DNA of 56,902 nt from Sedimentitalea xiamensis (GTDB lineage Bacteria; Pseudomonadota; Alphaproteobacteria; Rhodobacterales; Rhodobacteraceae), in the NCBI RefSeq assembly GCF_030164465.1, contig NZ_JASNJE010000030.1, forward strand, positions 1 through 56,902. Direction: 5' to 3'. Position 1 is the stretch's first letter, and each line of letters begins with the position of its first letter. Positions 53,261 through 56,902 of the stretch are shown in pieces. Below the pieces are notes generated by a model. It was not told the DNA's origin. It saw only the letters and a program-made list of their open reading frames with translations, and made no database searches. Both the position numbers and the translations under genes were made by a program.

Positions 53261-53419
53261 TCAGCAGGCCCGTTTGGCCGGAGTCAAACCCGCGGCCTCG
53301 CGGCATTCCGGCTGCGATCGCAGGGCGACGTTCAAGAGATGCGCATTCGCGCCGAGGAACAGCAGGACAGCCGCCAGCGCGGCCCCGATCGCCAGCCGTT
53401 TCTGAACGACCGGCGTCAT
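53261..53419 (-). CDS. 52-residue membrane peptide with periplasmic cysteines
   Basis: Translation gives a basic start (MTPVVQKR), one hydrophobic helix (about 9-24) running into GANAHLLNVALRSQPEC, and a short tail ending AKRAC. The two cysteines (39 and 52) would lie in the periplasm. GGAGG stands six bases before ATG 53419, which overlaps the ccoP stop (ATGA). DUF2189 follows after 13 bases. I have seen similar GANAH peptides near oxidase genes in relatives, so it is likely real; the function is unknown. Confidence 0.72.
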   Translation of the reverse strand: MTPVVQKRLAIGAALAAVLLFLGANAHLLNVALRSQPECREAAGLTPAKRAC

Positions 53420-54327
53420 CGCGGGCCTCCGCCGTGTTGGCCGAGCTGCGCAACATAGAGGGCCAGAAGGTTGATTTCGGCCTCGGACAAGCGGCCTGTC
53501 CAGGCGGGCATCACGCCGTGGCGGCCGTGTCGTAGCGTCAGCATCACCGCTTCCGGATACTGCCCGTAGATCATCGCCCTGTCGGTGAGGGACGGCGCGC
53601 CGATTTCGAGACCGCCCGCCCCGGTTTCGCCGTGGCAGGAACCACAGTTTTCACTGAAAAGCGTACCGGCGGAACTCTCGAAATCGGCAGGTCCATTCGG
53701 CAGGTCTGCAACGAATTCGGCGAGCGCGATCCGGTCCGGCCGTTCCATCCAGTCAAAGGGGGGCATTTCGGCATAGCGGGTATCGGGGTCGTCGGCATTG
53801 ATGCCGTGGCGGATCGTCATGGCGATTTCTTCCGGATCGCCGCTCCACAGCCATGTGTCGTCCGACAGGACCGGAAAGCCCGGCCCGCCCTGCCCAAGCG
53901 TGCCATGGCAGGCCGCGCAATTGTCGGAGAACAGACGCGCCGCGGCGGGCATCGCGGCCGCCATCAGCGCCGCGTCGGCGCGCAGGGCGTCGAAATCGTC
54001 TCCCGAAAACCGCGACAGCCAATCCTGTCGCCTGTCGGAAAGATCGTTGAACCCCTTGATCGCTTCCTCACCCTGATCCAGCCCGAGCAGCCCGCGTGTG
54101 TAATCGCGCCCGGTCGGCCAGGCGGGCAAGAGAATCCAGGAAACCACCGAGTAGAGAAAGGTCAGCACCAGCGCCCAGATCACGATCTTCGGAAAGGCCG
54201 TATTGAGCTCGGTGATACCGCCCCAGTCATGACCCGTCGTGTCGTAGCCCGTGACCGGATCGATCTTCCGGTTGCCCGTATGCGGATCGGCACCGGGCAG
54301 GTTTCTGGGATCGGTCGGATTACGCAT
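53416..54327 (-). CDS. ccoP: cbb3 oxidase subunit CcoP (diheme cytochrome c)
   Basis: A 303-residue membrane-anchored diheme cytochrome. An N-terminal CcoP-type region (HTGNRKIDPVTGYDTTGHDW, then WGGITELNTAFP) precedes one membrane helix (about 46-66). The two heme sites are CAACH and CGSCH, with Met ligands in MPPF and VMPAW. It passes electrons from the bc1 complex or soluble cytochromes to CcoO. ATG 54327 is the family start. It overlaps ccoQ by eight bases. Confidence 0.94.
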   Translation of the reverse strand: MRNPTDPRNLPGADPHTGNRKIDPVTGYDTTGHDWGGITELNTAFPKIVIWALVLTFLYSVVSWILLPAWPTGRDYTRGLLGLDQGEEAIKGFNDLSDRRQDWLSRFSGDDFDALRADAALMAAAMPAAARLFSDNCAACHGTLGQGGPGFPVLSDDTWLWSGDPEEIAMTIRHGINADDPDTRYAEMPPFDWMERPDRIALAEFVADLPNGPADFESSAGTLFSENCGSCHGETGAGGLEIGAPSLTDRAMIYGQYPEAVMLTLRHGRHGVMPAWTGRLSEAEINLLALYVAQLGQHGGGPR

Positions 54328-54484
54328 CTCCGTCGCCCTCGTCTTGCAGGACGGACCGGGCGGCGGCGTCATATGCCTTGCGCCGGGACGGGCTGTAGGC
54401 GCGGATGACGACGATCAGGAAGAACCCCATCAGCCAGATCAGGCCAACGGTCTTGGACAGATAGACCAGGATGTCATGTGTCAT
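54320..54484 (-). CDS. ccoQ: cbb3 oxidase subunit CcoQ
   Basis: A 54-residue peptide with one membrane helix (about 11-28, KTVGLIWLMGFFLIVVIRAY) and a charged cytoplasmic tail (YSPSRRKAYDAA...DEGDGDA). The start overlaps the ccoO stop by ATGA and the end overlaps ccoP by eight bases, so it is translated in series with them. CcoQ stabilises the complex and helps CcoP association. Confidence 0.88.
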   Translation of the reverse strand: MTHDILVYLSKTVGLIWLMGFFLIVVIRAYSPSRRKAYDAAARSVLQDEGDGDA

Positions 54485-55209
54485 CGGGAGTCCTCCGCCT
54501 GCGTCCGAAAGGGTGCATCGGTCAAGGTGCCGAGAGACTGGAGATAGGCGACAAGCGCATCCATCTCTGTCAGGCGGGACGGGTCGCCATCGAAGGCCCG
54601 CGCCGCGGGCCGCTCGCCGTAGCGTTCCTGAAATCCGTCCATCGCCGCGCTGTCGGGGCGGCTTTGCGCCAGTGCATCGGCTGCCGCCGATGCGATCATG
54701 CCGTCGTCATAGGGCACGCCGAGCCGCGCCAGGGTGGCCAGCGAATCCGACAGCAAATCCGTATCGAGAGGGCGCGTCAGCCAGGGGTAGGACGGCATGA
54801 TCGAGACCGGCACCACGCTGCGCGGGTCGATCAGGTGCGCCACATGCCAGGCGTCCGAATACTTGCCGCCCAACCGGGCCAAATCCGGGCCGGTCCGTTT
54901 CGACCCCCAGAGCATCGGATGATCGTAGGCGCTTTCCGACGCCAGCGAATAGGGGCCGTAGCGGTCGATCTCGTCGGCCAGGCTGCGCACCATCTGGCTG
55001 TGGCAGGCATAGCAGCCCTCGCGGATGTAGATCTCGCGCCCGGCCAGTTCCAGCGGGGTATGCGGGCGCAGGTCGTCGGGCAGTTCGACCGTCTCGTCGA
55101 TGGTGAACAGCGGCGCGATTTCGACGATCCCGCCGATCGAGGCGGCCACGATGATCGCCGCCACCAGCCCCATGGAGACCTTTTCGAGATTGTAGTGCAG
55201 TTTCAGCAT
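54481..55209 (-). CDS. ccoO: cbb3 oxidase subunit CcoO (monoheme cytochrome c)
   Basis: A 242-residue membrane-anchored cytochrome. The N-terminal helix (about 12-34) is followed by IYIREGCYACHSQMVR (heme site CYACH) and the regular WGSKRTGPDLARLGGKY. The Met ligand is probably in SIMPSYPWL. It carries electrons from CcoP to the CcoN heme b. It starts four bases after the ccoN stop. Confidence 0.94.
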   Translation of the reverse strand: MLKLHYNLEKVSMGLVAAIIVAASIGGIVEIAPLFTIDETVELPDDLRPHTPLELAGREIYIREGCYACHSQMVRSLADEIDRYGPYSLASESAYDHPMLWGSKRTGPDLARLGGKYSDAWHVAHLIDPRSVVPVSIMPSYPWLTRPLDTDLLSDSLATLARLGVPYDDGMIASAAADALAQSRPDSAAMDGFQERYGERPAARAFDGDPSRLTEMDALVAYLQSLGTLTDAPFRTQAEDSR

Positions 55210-55213
55210 GGGA

Positions 55214-56839
55214 TTACTCCGCCGCCTGCGCGACCAGAGGCCGGTCGGTGGCCTGACCGGCGGCCCCGCGCATCGTGGCACGACAGTTCCAGGCGCAGAT
55301 CGCCGCTCCGGTCAGGAACAGCCCGCCCCCGATCGTGCGCAGCAGGTAATAGGGGGCCATCGCCTGAACCGACTGCACGAAGCTGTAGGACAGCGCCCCG
55401 TTCGCGTCATAGGCGCGCCACATCAGCCCCTGGGTGATGCCGGCGTTCCACATCGACACGACGTAGACGAGCGTCCCGGTGACAGCGAGCCAGAAATGCC
55501 ATTCGACCGCGCGGGGCGAGGCCATGTCCTTCTTTCCGCCGAGTTGAGGAACGAGCGTGTAGATCGCGCCGAAGACGATCATGGCGACCCAGCCAAGCGT
55601 GCCGGAATGGACGTGGCCCACGGTCCAGTCCGTATAGTGGCTGAGCGAGTTGACGGGGCGAATGGCGAGGAACGAGCCTTCGAAGGTCGACAGCCCGTAG
55701 AATACGGCGGCGACGAACATGAAGCGCAGCGTCGCGTCGTCGCGCACCTTGTGCCAGGCGCCGTTCAGCGTGGCGATGGCGTTGCCCGCCGAGGCCCAGC
55801 TCGGCACCAGTAGCATCACCGAAAAGGTCATGCCCAGCGTCTGCGCCCAATAGGGCAGCGCGGTGTAATGCAGGTGGTGCGAACCGACCCAGATGTAGAA
55901 GAAGGTGATGCCCCAGAAGCTGACGATGGAGAGGCGATAGGACCAGATCGGCCGCCCCGAGCGCACCGGCAGGAAGTAGTAGAGCATTCCGAGGAAACCG
56001 GCGGTCAGGAAAAACGCGACCGCGTTATGGCCATACCACCATTGCACCATCGCGTCCTGCACGCCCGACCAGACCGGGAAGCTCTCGGCCACGGTCAGGC
56101 GCACGGGCAAGGCCAGGTTGTTGACGATATGCAGCATCGCCACGACCAGGATGAAGGCCAGGTAATACCAGTTGGCGACGTAGATATGCGGCTCGTTCCG
56201 GCGGGCGAGCGTTCGAATGTAGAGCGCGAAATACGTCACCCAGATCACCACCAGCCAAAGGTCCGCATACCATTCGGCTTCGGCATATTCCTTGGATTGG
56301 GTCGAACCCATCAGATATCCGGTGATGGCCCAGGCGCAGAACAGGTTGTATCCGATGAGCACGACCCAGGGGCTGAGGTTGTCGGCCATCCGCGCGCGCG
56401 AGGTGCGTTGCAGGACGTGAAAAGACGTGGCGATCAGCGCGTTGCCGCCAAAGCCGAAGATGATGCCGGTTGTGTGCACGGGGCGCAGACGGCCGAAACA
56501 GGTCGCCGGCCAGGGCGGGGTCGCCTCCGGCCAGTAGAGCAATGCGGCAACCCAGACACCGACGCCCATGCCGATCATCGCCCAGACCAGTGTCATCACG
56601 ATACCGAACCGGGTCGGTGCATCGTAGTATCGGTGCATCCGGTCTTTGGGCGGTTCGGACTCATAGAGGCCGCCGCCAAGGCGGAAAGCCAGGCCGAGTC
56701 CCAGACCGAGCGCCATGAACCCGTGCGCGGACATGACCCCGTGACGTGCCGCCGCCGCCATGGCGAGCCCCATCAGGGCCAGCAAGATCGCCAGGATCGT
56801 GCCGGTGCGGCGTTCTGGGACGGACAGTGTTTCGATCAT
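55214..56839 (-). CDS. ccoN: cbb3 oxidase catalytic subunit CcoN
   Basis: A 541-residue heme-copper oxidase core with about fourteen membrane helices. Likely metal ligands: His in RPVHTTGIIFGFGG for the low-spin heme, MVQWWYGHNAVAFF for CuB, VGSHHLHYTALPYW for the CuB His-His pair, and the late VGHVHSGTLGW for both hemes. It reduces O2 with high affinity and pumps protons. ATG 56839 has GGCAGGGAAAG before it. This is the first complete gene of the unit ccoN-O-Q-P-peptide-DUF2189, probably also HTHP-DUF6522. Confidence 0.95.
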   Translation of the reverse strand: MIETLSVPERRTGTILAILLALMGLAMAAAARHGVMSAHGFMALGLGLGLAFRLGGGLYESEPPKDRMHRYYDAPTRFGIVMTLVWAMIGMGVGVWVAALLYWPEATPPWPATCFGRLRPVHTTGIIFGFGGNALIATSFHVLQRTSRARMADNLSPWVVLIGYNLFCAWAITGYLMGSTQSKEYAEAEWYADLWLVVIWVTYFALYIRTLARRNEPHIYVANWYYLAFILVVAMLHIVNNLALPVRLTVAESFPVWSGVQDAMVQWWYGHNAVAFFLTAGFLGMLYYFLPVRSGRPIWSYRLSIVSFWGITFFYIWVGSHHLHYTALPYWAQTLGMTFSVMLLVPSWASAGNAIATLNGAWHKVRDDATLRFMFVAAVFYGLSTFEGSFLAIRPVNSLSHYTDWTVGHVHSGTLGWVAMIVFGAIYTLVPQLGGKKDMASPRAVEWHFWLAVTGTLVYVVSMWNAGITQGLMWRAYDANGALSYSFVQSVQAMAPYYLLRTIGGGLFLTGAAICAWNCRATMRGAAGQATDRPLVAQAAE

Positions 56840-56858
56840 CTTTCCCTGCCTTTCGCCA

Positions 56859-56902
56859 TCATGCCGCCGCCTGTTGCGGAAGGGCGATGTCGGCGAGTGT
56901 CG
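56859..56902 (-). CDS. C-terminal end of an upstream gene (partial)
   Basis: Reading into the window on the minus strand gives TLADIALPQQAAA and a stop, 19 bases before the ccoN start. This looks like the tail of a protein cut by the window edge. The other two frames give Arg-rich nonsense. Too short to name. Confidence 0.35.
   Translation of the reverse strand, partial: TLADIALPQQAAA

Overview
The window is a high-GC chromosomal segment (hand counts in ordinary genes give about 65%) from an alphaproteobacterium, most likely a roseobacter-type Rhodobacteraceae. Pointers are the glycerol ABC operon of glpDSTPQUV type, a 318-residue malyl-CoA lyase of the Mcl1 type, the dgcN-dgcA pair, a hexameric tyrosine-coordinated heme protein, a FYDLN-type acidic protein and the small DUF1244/DUF2189/DUF6522 proteins. 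No insertion sequence, integrase, CRISPR array or rRNA was seen. There are two tRNA genes.

Layout. 1-6.3 kb: quinone oxidoreductase and SH3 protein on the minus strand, then a plus-strand run of D-2-hydroxyacid dehydrogenase, gamma-glutamyltransferase and a GlcD-like flavoenzyme. 6.4-19.8 kb: housekeeping genes, including a SPOR-type D,D-carboxypeptidase, HAD phosphatase, clpS, an RsmC-like methyltransferase, an SDR, hemF, a DnaJ-type co-chaperone with its CbpM partner, a tandem pair of Lin0512 proteins, a sorbosone-type dehydrogenase, a Ca/Na antiporter, a desaturase and divergent hemC/hemE. 19.8-27.2 kb: tRNA-Met followed by an arsenic island. One operon encodes an ArsR-ArsC fusion, GAPDH, ArsJ and Acr3. 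The converging operon encodes ArsR, a flavoprotein and an MFS carrier.

27.3-39.1 kb: glycerol uptake and use. glpR is divergent from glpD-S-T-P-Q-(foreign gene)-U-V-K, with an iron-type alcohol dehydrogenase after glpK. A low-GC gene of unknown function (33868-34275) is wedged between glpQ and glpU. 39.2-43.3 kb: mcl1 divergent from dgcN-dgcA-D-amino-acid transaminase, which looks like a D-glutamate/D-amino acid catabolic unit. 43.6-51.5 kb: alpha/beta hydrolase, DUF1244, N-formylglutamate amidohydrolase, pyk, rpmI-rplT with a clear terminator, a membrane adenylate cyclase with no usable standard start codon for its N-terminus, a GntR regulator, a SprT/YgjP-type metallopeptidase and the FYDLN protein. 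51.6-56.9 kb: tRNA-Ala, then a minus-strand operon ccoN-O-Q-P, a 52-residue Cys-containing membrane peptide, DUF2189, the HTHP heme protein and DUF6522.

How it fits together. The arsenic island can both reduce arsenate and export arsenite (ArsC, Acr3) and export arsenate as an arseno-sugar-phosphate (GAPDH, ArsJ). The glp block covers regulation, ATP-driven uptake, phosphorylation and oxidation of glycerol. The cbb3 block couples a high-affinity oxidase to a small peroxidase-like heme protein. The candidates I consider most worth pursuing are the foreign gene inside the glp operon, the cbb3-HTHP operon with its short Cys peptide, the ArsR operator pair with a predicted leaderless transcript, and a dispersed hairpin-plus-tail repeat present three times.
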